A DNA stretch of 64,000 nt from positions 6,180,501 through 6,244,500 of the forward strand of contig NZ_CP009438.1 of assembly GCF_000761215.1 (NCBI RefSeq). The letters are read 5' to 3'. This document shows, one piece after another, positions 33,955 to 41,797 of the stretch; positions within the stretch are counted from its first letter, which is position 1, and each line of letters starts with the position of its first letter. The notes below the pieces were generated by a model that was given only the letters and a program-made list of their open reading frames with translations, made no database searches and was not told the DNA's origin. Both the position numbers and the translations under genes were made by a program. The DNA comes from Streptomyces glaucescens (GTDB lineage Bacteria > Actinomycetota > Actinomycetes > Streptomycetales > Streptomycetaceae).

Positions 33955-34449
33955 TCACCCCACCCGGTGCCCGTTCTCCAGCTCCGCCGTTCCCGAGCCC
34001 TCCGCCAGGACGTCCAGCGCGGCCAGCACCCGGCGGCCCAGCGCGCCCAGCAGGTGGGCGGTCAGCTCCTCGCGGGGCACCAGCCGCCAGGACAGCAGCT
34101 CCTCCTCCTGGAGCCGGATCGCCTTCAGGTCGTCCTCGGTGAGCACCCCGCCGTCGTAGAGGTACGCCACCAGCGGCGGCCGGTCCGGGCCGTGCACCCA
34201 GTCCACGGCGAGCAGCCGCCCCAGCGGACGGTCCAGGCCGATCTCCTCGGCGGTCTCCCGGCGGGCGCCCTGGCGCGGGGTCTCGCCGTCGTCGGACTCG
34301 ACGGTGCCGCCCGGCAGCGCCCAGCCCTCGCGATAGTTCGGCTCGACGAGCAGCACCCGCCCCTCGGCGTCCCGGAAGAGCGCGGCGGCCCCGGCGAGGA
34401 CCCGGGGCAGTCCGGCGATGTACGCGGCGAAGTCAGGAGTGTCGGTCAT
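33955..34449 (-). CDS. Nudix hydrolase
   Basis: A 164-residue Nudix protein. The catalytic helix is E-x7-RETAEEIGL (ETPRQGARRETAEEIGL) preceded by ALPGGTVESDDG, so the Gly-to-Glu loop of the Nudix box is two residues longer than the G-x5-E consensus. Family members hydrolyse ADP-ribose, NADH, mutagenic NTPs or similar diphosphates. Neighbouring sirtuin and ADP-ribosylglycohydrolase genes make ADP-ribose a reasonable guess, not a proof. ATG 34449 lies 6 nt after a TACCCT box (complement of 34456-34461). Confidence 0.93.
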   Translation of the reverse strand: MTDTPDFAAYIAGLPRVLAGAAALFRDAEGRVLLVEPNYREGWALPGGTVESDDGETPRQGARRETAEEIGLDRPLGRLLAVDWVHGPDRPPLVAYLYDGGVLTEDDLKAIRLQEEELLSWRLVPREELTAHLLGALGRRVLAALDVLAEGSGTAELENGHRVG

Positions 34450-34544
34450 CCTGGAAGGGTAACCAGCGCGCCCGTACGCGCCGCCGCTCGGCGATGCCAC
34501 GCACACCGCAGCGCCGGGGCCGCGCCCCCGCACCCGGCGCGTGG

Positions 34545-35645
34545 TCAGTGCGCGGACTCCGCCAGCCGCAGGGTCCGCTCCGCCAGTTCGCTGATCCGCA
34601 CCCCGTCGAAGCCGAAGACCGCGCTGCGCACCGTGTCCCGCAGCGGCTCCGTCCACTGGGCCGGTATGGCGCGCGCCCCGTTCAGCACCCCGGCCACCGA
34701 GCCCGCCGTGGCCCCGTTGGAGTCGGTGTCCAGACCGCCGCGGACGGTGAGCGCGATGGTGCGGGTGAAGTCGCCGTCGCCGTAGACCAGTCCCGCCGTG
34801 AGCACCGCCGCGTTCGGCACCACGTGGATCCAGTGCGCCCCGGCCGTCTCCTCGGACACCGTCGCCAGGGTGTCCTCCCAGGTCATCCGGGTGTCGTGGA
34901 GCGAGATCACCCGCCGCACGGTACGGGCCAGCCGGCTGCTCGCCGGGACGACGGCCAGGGCCGTGTCGAGGGCGTCGCGGACAGTGGGCGCGGTGAACGC
35001 GGCGGAGATCAGCGCCGCCGCCCACATCGCGCCGTACACGCCGTTGCCGGTGTGCGACAGCACCGCGTCCCGGCGGGCCAGCGAGGCCGCCAGGCGGGGG
35101 GCTCCGGGGCAGGTCCAGCCGTGGATGTCGGCGCGGATGAGGGCGCCGATCCACTCCTGGTAGGGGTTGTCGTACGTCGCGGTCAGCGGCGGCCGCAGCC
35201 CGTTGGCGAGGTTGCGGTAGGCCGCGCGTTCCGCCGTGAAGGTCTGCAGGTACGGCAGCCGCAGCAGCCACAGGTCGCCGACCTGCTCCGTGCTGAAGCC
35301 GAAGCCTCTGGTCTCCAGCAGGTGCAGGCCGAGGATCGCGTAGTCCACGTCGTCGTCGCGGCAGCTGCCGTCGACACGGCCCCGGACGCACGCGCGCCAC
35401 TCCGGGCGCAGCGCGGGCAGGCCGTCCGCGCCGGCGGGGGGCTCGGGCAGGTAGTCGGTCAGCGGCAGGGCGTCGGCCTCGCGCAGATAGCGGTCGATGC
35501 GCTCGCGCGTCCACACCTCGCCCTGCTCGACCGGCTTGCCCAGCATGTTGCCCGCGATCCGGCCGAGCCAGCCGCCCAGGATCCGGTCGGCCAGGCCGGG
35601 GCCGGCGGTGGCGGGGGAGGGCGCGTGGGTGCCCACGGAGGTCAT
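34545..35645 (-). CDS. ADP-ribosylglycohydrolase family protein
   Basis: A 366-residue all-alpha ADP-ribosylhydrolase (DraG/ARH) fold. It opens with ADRILGGWLGRIAGNMLGKPVEQ. The metal motifs are an Asp cluster (CRDDDVDYAILG) and the C-terminal GGLDTDSNGATAGSVAGVLNGA, equivalent to the G-x-DTDT motif with Ser for the last Thr. The family removes ADP-ribose from Arg, Ser or small molecules with Mg2+. It precedes the Nudix gene on the same strand by 95 bp. ATG 35645 has no clear ribosome binding site. The target protein is unknown; no ADP-ribosyltransferase was seen nearby. Confidence 0.93.
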   Translation of the reverse strand: MTSVGTHAPSPATAGPGLADRILGGWLGRIAGNMLGKPVEQGEVWTRERIDRYLREADALPLTDYLPEPPAGADGLPALRPEWRACVRGRVDGSCRDDDVDYAILGLHLLETRGFGFSTEQVGDLWLLRLPYLQTFTAERAAYRNLANGLRPPLTATYDNPYQEWIGALIRADIHGWTCPGAPRLAASLARRDAVLSHTGNGVYGAMWAAALISAAFTAPTVRDALDTALAVVPASSRLARTVRRVISLHDTRMTWEDTLATVSEETAGAHWIHVVPNAAVLTAGLVYGDGDFTRTIALTVRGGLDTDSNGATAGSVAGVLNGARAIPAQWTEPLRDTVRSAVFGFDGVRISELAERTLRLAESAH

Positions 35646-35837
35646 GGGTCCCGGGGTACCCGATTCCGGCCGCTTCCACCGGGACCCCGCCCGCTCGCCC
35701 GGCGTTCCCGCCGGCCGGCCGCACGGTGTTCCACCCTCCGGGCAGGGGCATGACGGCGGGGGCTCGCTGAGGTTATGGTCGCAGCGGCGCGACTGCCTTG
35801 ACGTGGGCAAGGCTCGGAGAGCAAGGGGAAAAGCAAG

Positions 35838-36995
35838 GTGGCTGACGCTGCACAGGACGGCGCCCGCAGGGTGCTCGTCGCCGCGGACAAGTTCAAGGGC
35901 TCGCTGACGGCCGTACAGGTCGCCGAGCGGGTCACCGCCGGGCTGCGCCGGGTCGTACCGGACGTCGTGGTCGAGGCGATGCCCGTGGCCGACGGTGGCG
36001 ACGGCACGGTGGCCGCGGCGGTCGCCGCCGGGTTCGAGCGCCACGAGGTCCGGGTGACGGGACCGCTCGGCGACGAGGTGACGGCCGCCTACGCGCTGCG
36101 CGGGGACACCGCGGTCGTGGAGATGGCGGAGGCGAGCGGGCTGCAGCGGCTGCCCGAGGGCGTCTTCGCCCCGCTCACCGCCTCCACGTACGGCTCCGGG
36201 GAGCTTTTGCGCGCCGCACTCGACGCCGGGGCCCGCACGATCGTCTTCGGTGTCGGCGGCAGCGCGACGACGGACGGCGGCGCGGGCATGCTGGCCGCCC
36301 TCGGGGCGCGCTTCCTGGACGCCGGCGGGGAGCCGGTCGCGCCCGGCGGCGGGGGCCTCGCCGCCCTCGCTTCCGCGGACCTGTCCGGCCTCGACCCGCG
36401 CCTGGCCGAGGTCGAATTGGTGCTTGCCAGCGACGTCGACAACCCGCTGACCGGTCCCAAGGGCGCGCCGGCCGTCTACGGCCCGCAGAAGGGCGCCTCG
36501 CCGGACGACGTGGCCGCACTGGACGCGGCGCTCGCCCACTACGCGAAGGTGCTCGCCGGGACGCCCGGTGCCGGTGCGAAGGCTGCGGAGTACGCGGAGG
36601 CGCCCGGCGCGGGCGCGGCCGGGGGCATCGGCTATGGCGCGCTGCTCGTCGGGGCCCGGTTCCGGGCCGGCATCGAGGTCATGCTGGAGGTGCTCGGGTT
36701 CGCCCCCGCGCTGGAGCGGGCCGACCTGGTGATCACCGGTGAGGGCTCGCTCGACGAGCAGACCCTGCACGGCAAGGCGCCGGCGGGCGTGGCCGCGGCG
36801 GCGCGGGCGGCCGGCAAGGAGGTCGTCGCGGTGTGCGGGCGGCTCGCCCTGGCGCCCGAGGTGCTGGGCAGCGCCGGGATCCGGCGGGCCTACCCGCTGA
36901 CGGAGGTCGAGCCGGACGTGGCGAAGTGCATCGCCGAGGCCGGGCCCATCCTGGAGCGGGTGGCGGAGTCCATCGGCCGGGACTTCCTGCGCTGA
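35838..36995 (+). CDS. glxK: Glycerate 2-kinase
   Basis: A 385-residue glycerate kinase of the GK-I family. Signatures are VLVAADKFKGSLTAVQVAE at the N-terminus, the substrate loop PVADGGDGT, the phosphate-binding GVGGSATTDGGAGML, and GEGSLDEQTLHGK near the C-terminus. It phosphorylates D-glycerate to 2-phosphoglycerate, feeding glyoxylate or serine-derived carbon into glycolysis. This would suit the ethylmalonyl-CoA operon 3 kb away, which makes glyoxylate, but they are separate transcripts. GTG 35838 follows the AAGGGG region. A long repeat-rich trailer follows. Confidence 0.96.
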   Translation: MADAAQDGARRVLVAADKFKGSLTAVQVAERVTAGLRRVVPDVVVEAMPVADGGDGTVAAAVAAGFERHEVRVTGPLGDEVTAAYALRGDTAVVEMAEASGLQRLPEGVFAPLTASTYGSGELLRAALDAGARTIVFGVGGSATTDGGAGMLAALGARFLDAGGEPVAPGGGGLAALASADLSGLDPRLAEVELVLASDVDNPLTGPKGAPAVYGPQKGASPDDVAALDAALAHYAKVLAGTPGAGAKAAEYAEAPGAGAAGGIGYGALLVGARFRAGIEVMLEVLGFAPALERADLVITGEGSLDEQTLHGKAPAGVAAAARAAGKEVVAVCGRLALAPEVLGSAGIRRAYPLTEVEPDVAKCIAEAGPILERVAESIGRDFLR

Positions 36996-37334
36996 GGCCG
37001 GGGCGGGTGTTCTCCGCCCCCGCCGCCCTCACCCTTCCCGTCCCGGGGGCTGCCGCCCCCGAACCCCCGCTCCGGCCCTGCACGGGCCTCGTCCTCAAAC
37101 GCCGGACGGGCTGATCGGGTACCGCCCGCGCGGTCCCGCTGCGGTTCAGGACGGGTCTGCGTGCCCAGGGCCGGGCAGGCCCCGCCCGGGGACCCCGCTT
37201 GGGCCCTGGGCGGGTCTGCGTCCCAGGAGCCGGGCCGGCGACCGGGGCGTCGCCCCGACCCCCCTTGCGGTCCCCTGGACAGGGCGCCGCCCTCGAACGC
37301 CGGCGGGCTCTCGCGTGCCCGCCCCGGGATGCGG
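36996..37334. repeat. Streptomyces-type intergenic repeat block
   Basis: 339 bp without a gene, between convergent glxK and pssA. It contains GTCCTCAAACGCCGGACGGG (near 37091-37110) and the related CCCTCGAACGCCGGCGGG (near 37290-37307). Two diverged copies of a roughly 60-bp unit start CGGGTCTGCGTgCCCAGG (near 37154 and 37214). Closely similar CTCAAACGCCGGACGGGCTG strings are, from memory, scattered in intergenic regions of many Streptomyces genomes. Role unknown. Confidence 0.7.
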
Positions 37335-37366
37335 GAAGGCCCCGGACCGTGAGGTCCGGGGCCTTC
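37335..37366. terminator. Strong bidirectional terminator hairpin
   Basis: GAAGGCCCCGGACC (37335-37348), loop GTGA, then GGTCCGGGGCCTTC (37353-37366): a 14-bp perfect stem between convergent glxK and pssA. Confidence 0.88.
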
Positions 37367-37389
37367 GTCGTCGTGCGTCCGCTGCGACG

Positions 37390-38241
37390 TTACGGCAGCT
37401 GCGCCGCCCGCGCCTCGCGGCGGTTGTCGCGGAAGTTGTTCACCCGGCGGGCCGTGGCGAACAGCGGGATGACCGCGCCGAGGACCAGCTGGAGCGCGCA
37501 GCCGGCCTGGAGGAGCAGCTGGCCGCCGGGGGCGTCGAAGGCCCAGGCGGCGAGCAGACCCATCGCGGAGACGATCCAGGACAGCATCGCCACCGCCAGC
37601 GGGCCGCGCGGCTTCGGGTACTCGACCCGGCTGACCATCAGCCACGCCGTGCCGATGATCGCCAGCAGCGTCGCCTCGAAGGGCAGCTCCAGCAGCACGA
37701 TGGAGACCACCGTGAGCGCGCCGAAGGGGCTCGGCATGCCCTGGAACGTGCCGTCCTTCACCGTCACGCAGGAGAATCTCGCGAGCCTGAGCACCACCGC
37801 CAGCAGCACGACGATCGCGCCGACCGCCGCCACCCGCTGGTGCGCGTCGTTCGCGACCATGCCGTAGACCAGGACGAAGTACGCCGGAGCCAGGCCGAAG
37901 CTGATCAGGTCGGAGAGGTTGTCCAGCTCGGCGCCCATGGGGGAGGAGCGCAGCTTGCGCGCCACCAGGCCGTCGAACAGGTCGAAGACCGCCGCGCACA
38001 GCATCAGGATCACCGCGGTGGCCGCGCTGTGACGGGCCATGCCGGTCTCCTGGCTGCCCGTGAGGTGCGGGATCAGGATGCCGGTGGTGGTGAAGTACAC
38101 GGCCATGAAGCCGCAGGTGGCGTTGCCGAGGGTGAGGGTGTCCGCTATCGACAGGCGGAGCGAGAGCGGCATCTCCTCCTCGTCGTCCTCGATGGCCTCG
38201 GGGACCCAGCCCGGCTGCGCCTCCGGATCAGTCACGGTCAA
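37390..38241 (-). CDS. pssA: CDP-diacylglycerol-serine O-phosphatidyltransferase
   Basis: A 283-residue membrane enzyme. The CDP-alcohol phosphatidyltransferase motif D-G-x2-A-R-x8-G-x3-D-x3-D is intact (DLFDGLVARKLRSSPMGAEL then DNLSD). About seven hydrophobic segments follow a 30-residue acidic cytosolic N-terminus. It makes phosphatidylserine from CDP-diacylglycerol and serine. The start overlaps the 3' end of psd by 14 bp, so the two-step route to phosphatidylethanolamine is one transcription unit, with psd first. Confidence 0.97.
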   Translation of the reverse strand: MTVTDPEAQPGWVPEAIEDDEEEMPLSLRLSIADTLTLGNATCGFMAVYFTTTGILIPHLTGSQETGMARHSAATAVILMLCAAVFDLFDGLVARKLRSSPMGAELDNLSDLISFGLAPAYFVLVYGMVANDAHQRVAAVGAIVVLLAVVLRLARFSCVTVKDGTFQGMPSPFGALTVVSIVLLELPFEATLLAIIGTAWLMVSRVEYPKPRGPLAVAMLSWIVSAMGLLAAWAFDAPGGQLLLQAGCALQLVLGAVIPLFATARRVNNFRDNRREARAAQLP

Positions 38242-38884
38242 TGCGAGTCACCCCAGCCACTGTCTTCTGGCCGACCTCCACCGCGACCTCCACGCCCTCG
38301 GGCAGGTACAGGTCGACCCGGGAGCCGAAGCGGATCAGGCCGATCCGCTCGCCCTGCTCCACCTTGGTCCCCTGCGGGACGTAGGGGACGATGCGACGGG
38401 CGACCGCGCCGGCGATCTGGATCATCTCGATGTCGCCCAGCTCGGTGTCGAAGTGCCACACGACCCGCTCGTTGTTCTCGCTCTCCTTGTTGAAAGCGGG
38501 AACGAAGCCGCCCGGGATGTGCTCCACCGACGTCACCGTGCCGGCCAGCGGCGCGCGGTTGACGTGGACGTTGAGCGGGCTCATGAAGATCGCGACGCGG
38601 GTCCGTCCGTCCTTCCACGGCATGATGCTCTGCACCACACCGTCGGCGGGCGAGATGACCCGGCCCGTGGCGATCTCGCGCTCGGGGTCGCGGAAGAACC
38701 ACAGCATCCCCGCCGCGAGCGCGGTGGCGGGAACGGCGACGGCCTTGGCGGCGCCGGAGCGGCGCGCCTTGGCCAGGCTGAGGGCTGCGGTGGCGACGGT
38801 CGGGAGAAGCCACGGCGATGCTCCGCGCGCGAGGCGTACGCCGGCTCGGCTGTCGCGAGGTGCAGAGGTTTGGCTGTGGGGCAT
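38228..38884 (-). CDS. psd: Phosphatidylserine decarboxylase (short form)
   Basis: A 218-residue pyruvoyl enzyme proenzyme. The self-cleavage motif is GS in LIRFGSRVDLYLPEG (near residue 190), which yields the pyruvoyl group on the Ser. This short form has GS instead of the LGST of E. coli Psd. The His in PLNVHVNRAP and the membrane-associating hydrophobic N-terminal stretch (LLPTVATAALSLAK) are present. It converts phosphatidylserine to phosphatidylethanolamine, the main Streptomyces phospholipid. ATG 38884 was chosen; an upstream ATG at 38965 would add 27 residues without family similarity. Confidence 0.96.
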   Translation of the reverse strand: MPHSQTSAPRDSRAGVRLARGASPWLLPTVATAALSLAKARRSGAAKAVAVPATALAAGMLWFFRDPEREIATGRVISPADGVVQSIMPWKDGRTRVAIFMSPLNVHVNRAPLAGTVTSVEHIPGGFVPAFNKESENNERVVWHFDTELGDIEMIQIAGAVARRIVPYVPQGTKVEQGERIGLIRFGSRVDLYLPEGVEVAVEVGQKTVAGVTRIDRD

Positions 38885-39009
38885 GGATGACCTTCGTAGC
38901 GGATGATGCCGCGCTTCTGACGGGGGGACGGCGGCTTTCCCGCGATCGTAGCGGCTAACCGCCACAACTGGGTAAGTCAGGAAGCCGAGTCGGCGGCCGA
39001 AGAGTGCCT

Positions 39010-39046
39010 ACGGGGTGTGATCTTCTTCTCGAAGAAAACACCCCGT
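39010..39046. terminator. Terminator of the ethylmalonyl-CoA operon
   Basis: ACGGGGTGT (39010-39018) pairs with ACACCCCGT (39038-39046). Inside, TTCTTC-TC-GAAGAA (23-28/31-36 of 390xx) extends the stem. It lies 10 bp after the stop of the acyl-CoA dehydrogenase gene. Confidence 0.85.
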
Positions 39047-39055
39047 TCCGGGCAA

Positions 39056-40261
39056 TCAGCCCTGGAATCGATACTCTTCGAGCAGCCTCCGCCCGATGAT
39101 CATTTTCTGGATCTCGGCGGTACCTTCACCGATGAGCAGCATCGGGGCCTCCCGGTAGAGGCGCTCGATCTCGTACTCCTTGGAGAAGCCGTAGCCGCCG
39201 TGGATCCGGAAGGCATCTTCCACGACCTCCTTGCAGTACTCGGAGGCGAGGTACTTCGCCATCCCTGCTTCGAGGTCGTTTCGCTCCCCGGAGTCCTTTT
39301 TGCGCGCTGCGTTCACCATCATCGCATGAGCGGCCTCGACCTTGGTAGCCATTTCGGCCAGCTTGAACTGGATCGCCTGGTGCTGGGCGATCGGCTTGCC
39401 GAACGTGTGACGCTGCTGGGCGTACCGGACACCCAGTTCGAAGGCGCGCTGAGCGACCCCGCAGCCACGCGCCGCGACGTTGACGCGCCCGACCTCGACG
39501 CCGTCCATCATCTGGTAGAAACCGCGTCCGGTGACGCCGCCGAGCACCCGGTCGGCGGGAATCCGCAGGCCATCCATGATGAGCTCGGTGGTGTCGACCC
39601 CCTTGTAGCCCATCTTGTCGATCTTGCCCGGGATGGTCAGGCCGGGGCGGACCTGGCCGAAGCCGGGCTCCTTCTCGACCAGGAAGGTGGTCATCGACCT
39701 GTGGGGCGCGGTGCCCTCGGGGTGTCCTTCATCACTTCGCACCAGAACGGCCACCAGGGACGACGTGCCGCCGTTCGTGAGCCACATCTTCTGGCCGGTG
39801 AGGACGTACTCGTCGCCGTCCCTCACCGCCTTGGACGTGATCGCCGACACATCCGAGCCGAGGCCCGGCTCGGACATCGAGAAGGCGCCGCGGATGTCGC
39901 CGGCCGCCATCCTCGGCAGGAAGTGGTCCTTCTGCTCCTGCGTGCCGTGCTGCTTGAGCATGTACGCCACGATGAAGTGCGTGTTGATGATGCCGGAGAC
40001 CGACATCCAGCCGCGGGCGATCTCCTCCACGCACAGCGCGTACGTCAGCAGCGACTCGCCCAGCCCCCCGTACTCCTCGGGGATCATCAGACCGAAGAGG
40101 CCGAGCTCCTTCAGGCCGTCCACGATCGCTTGCGGGTACTCGTCGCGGTGCTCCAGCTCCGTCGCGACCGGGATGATCTCCTTGTCCACGAAGTCGCGGA
40201 CCGTGGAGAGGATCTCCCGCTGGACGTCCGTGAGGCCGTGGGTCTGGGCGAGGCGGGCCAT
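39056..40261 (-). CDS. Acyl-CoA dehydrogenase (probable methylsuccinyl-CoA dehydrogenase)
   Basis: A 401-residue FAD acyl-CoA dehydrogenase. FAD/substrate motif FSMSEPGLGSDVSAI, and C-terminal catalytic Glu region in YREAPMLLIGEGTAEIQK. Last gene of the ccr-ecm-lyase-MaoC-ACAD cluster, 2 bp after MaoC. In the ethylmalonyl-CoA pathway the missing oxidation is methylsuccinyl-CoA to mesaconyl-CoA, so that is the likely reaction. The proteobacterial methylsuccinyl-CoA dehydrogenase is longer (over 500 residues, from memory); this one has the normal ACAD length. A general acyl-CoA dehydrogenase remains possible. Confidence 0.93.
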   Translation of the reverse strand: MARLAQTHGLTDVQREILSTVRDFVDKEIIPVATELEHRDEYPQAIVDGLKELGLFGLMIPEEYGGLGESLLTYALCVEEIARGWMSVSGIINTHFIVAYMLKQHGTQEQKDHFLPRMAAGDIRGAFSMSEPGLGSDVSAITSKAVRDGDEYVLTGQKMWLTNGGTSSLVAVLVRSDEGHPEGTAPHRSMTTFLVEKEPGFGQVRPGLTIPGKIDKMGYKGVDTTELIMDGLRIPADRVLGGVTGRGFYQMMDGVEVGRVNVAARGCGVAQRAFELGVRYAQQRHTFGKPIAQHQAIQFKLAEMATKVEAAHAMMVNAARKKDSGERNDLEAGMAKYLASEYCKEVVEDAFRIHGGYGFSKEYEIERLYREAPMLLIGEGTAEIQKMIIGRRLLEEYRFQG

Positions 40262-40263
40262 GG

Positions 40264-40776
40264 TTACTTCTCCTGCTCCTCGAGCTGGGGGCGGCCCGGC
40301 TGCTCGCCGCCGCGCTCCTTGATGTACGTCTCGGTCGGCACCATCACCTTGCGGCGGAAGACGCAGACCAGCGTGCCGTCCTGCTTGTAGCCCCTGGTCT
40401 CGACGTGGACGATGCCGCGGTCGTCCTTCGACTTCGACGGCCACTTGTCGAGCACGGTCGTCTCGCCGTAGATCGTGTCGCCGTGGAAGGTCGGCGCCAC
40501 GTGCTTCAGCGACTCGATCTCCAGGTTGGCGATCGCCTTGCCGGAGACGTCCGGCACGCTCATGCCGAGCAGCAGGGAGTAGATGTAGTTGCCGACCACC
40601 ACGTTCTTGCCGAAGTCGGTCGTCCGCTCGGCGTAGTTCGCGTCCATGTGGAGCGGGTGGTGGTTCATGGTGAGGAGACAGAACAGGTGGTCGTCGTACT
40701 CCGTGACCGTCTTGCCCGGCCAGTGCTTGTACACCGCGCCGACCTCGAACTCCTCGTAGGTGCGTCCGAACTGCAT
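40264..40776 (-). CDS. MaoC-family hydratase (probable mesaconyl-CoA hydratase)
   Basis: A 170-residue single hot-dog-fold hydratase. The region DDHLFCLLTMNHHPLHMDANYAE carries the hydratase-2 type Asp/His pair, followed by VVVGNYIYSLLLGMSV. In this operon it should hydrate mesaconyl-CoA to beta-methylmalyl-CoA. The proteobacterial Mch is about twice as long with two hot-dog domains (from memory), so this is a short actinobacterial version that probably works as a dimer. It starts 4 bp after the lyase stop. Confidence 0.92.
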   Translation of the reverse strand: MQFGRTYEEFEVGAVYKHWPGKTVTEYDDHLFCLLTMNHHPLHMDANYAERTTDFGKNVVVGNYIYSLLLGMSVPDVSGKAIANLEIESLKHVAPTFHGDTIYGETTVLDKWPSKSKDDRGIVHVETRGYKQDGTLVCVFRRKVMVPTETYIKERGGEQPGRPQLEEQEK

Positions 40777-40780
40777 GGCC

Positions 40781-41797
40781 CTACGCCTCCGGGATCTCGA
40801 ACGTGCTGGTGCGCGTCATGCCGGCGGCACGGCCCTTGCCCGCGATGACCAGCGCCATCTTGCGGCTGGCCTCGTCGATCATCTCGTCGCCGAGCATCGC
40901 GGAGCCCTTCTTGCCGCCCGCCTCGGACGTGTAGTAGTCGTACGCGTCCAGGATCAGCTCGGCGTGGTCGTAGTCCTCCTGGGAGGGCGAGAAGACCTCG
41001 TTGGCGGCGTCGACCTGGCCGGGGTGCAGCACCCACTTGCCGTCGAAGCCGAGCGCGGCGGCGCGGCCGGCGACCTCGCGGAAGCCGTCGACGTTGCGGA
41101 TCTGGAGGTAGGGGCCGTCGATCGCCTGGAGGTCGTTGGCGCGGGCGGCCATGAGGATCTTCATCAGGATGTAGTGGTAGGCGTCCGCCGGGTAGCCGGG
41201 CGGCTGCTCGCCCACGACCAGCGACTTCATGTTGATGGAGGCCATGAAGTCGGCCGGGCCGAAGATGATCGTCTCGATGCGCGGGGAGGCCTGCGCGATC
41301 TCGTTGACGTTGTTCAGGCCCTGCGCGTTCTCGATCTGCGCCTCGATGCCGATCCGGCCGACCTCGAAGCCCATCGTCTTCTCGATCTGGGTCAGCAGGA
41401 GGTCCAGCGCCACGATCTGCTGCGCGTTCTGCACCTTCGGCAGCATGATGCAGTCCAGGTTCGGCCCGGCGCCCTCGACGACCGTGACGACGTCGCGGTA
41501 CGTCCACTCGGTCGTCCAGTCGTTGACGCGCACCACCCGCGTCTTGCCGGTCCAGTCGCCCTCGTTGAGGAACTTCACGATGGTGTGCCGCGCCTCGGGC
41601 TTGGCCAGCGGGGCGCAGGCGTCCTCCAGGTCGAGGAAGACCTGGTCCGCCGGGAGGCCCTGGGCCTTCTCCAGGAAGCGCGGGTTCGAGCCCGGCACCG
41701 CCAGGCAGGAACGCCGGGGGCGAAGGCGGTCGACAGAAGGGCGCGCGGCGGAGCCGCCCGCTGGAAGGGCGGTGGTGGGCGACGGGTGGGCGGTCAT
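40781..41797 (-). CDS. HpcH/HpaI (CitE-like) lyase: probable beta-methylmalyl-CoA/malyl-CoA lyase
   Basis: A 338-residue CitE-like lyase. The motifs are SCLAVPGSNPRFLEKA, DQVFLDLEDACAP (metal-binding Glu/Asp), IEAQIENAQGL and FGPADFMASINM. It should split beta-methylmalyl-CoA to glyoxylate and propionyl-CoA and make or split malyl-CoA. Its ATG overlaps the stop of ecm (ATGA). Residues 1-28 are a variable Ala/Ser/Pro-rich extension. Context makes the assignment strong. Confidence 0.94.
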   Translation of the reverse strand: MTAHPSPTTALPAGGSAARPSVDRLRPRRSCLAVPGSNPRFLEKAQGLPADQVFLDLEDACAPLAKPEARHTIVKFLNEGDWTGKTRVVRVNDWTTEWTYRDVVTVVEGAGPNLDCIMLPKVQNAQQIVALDLLLTQIEKTMGFEVGRIGIEAQIENAQGLNNVNEIAQASPRIETIIFGPADFMASINMKSLVVGEQPPGYPADAYHYILMKILMAARANDLQAIDGPYLQIRNVDGFREVAGRAAALGFDGKWVLHPGQVDAANEVFSPSQEDYDHAELILDAYDYYTSEAGGKKGSAMLGDEMIDEASRKMALVIAGKGRAAGMTRTSTFEIPEA

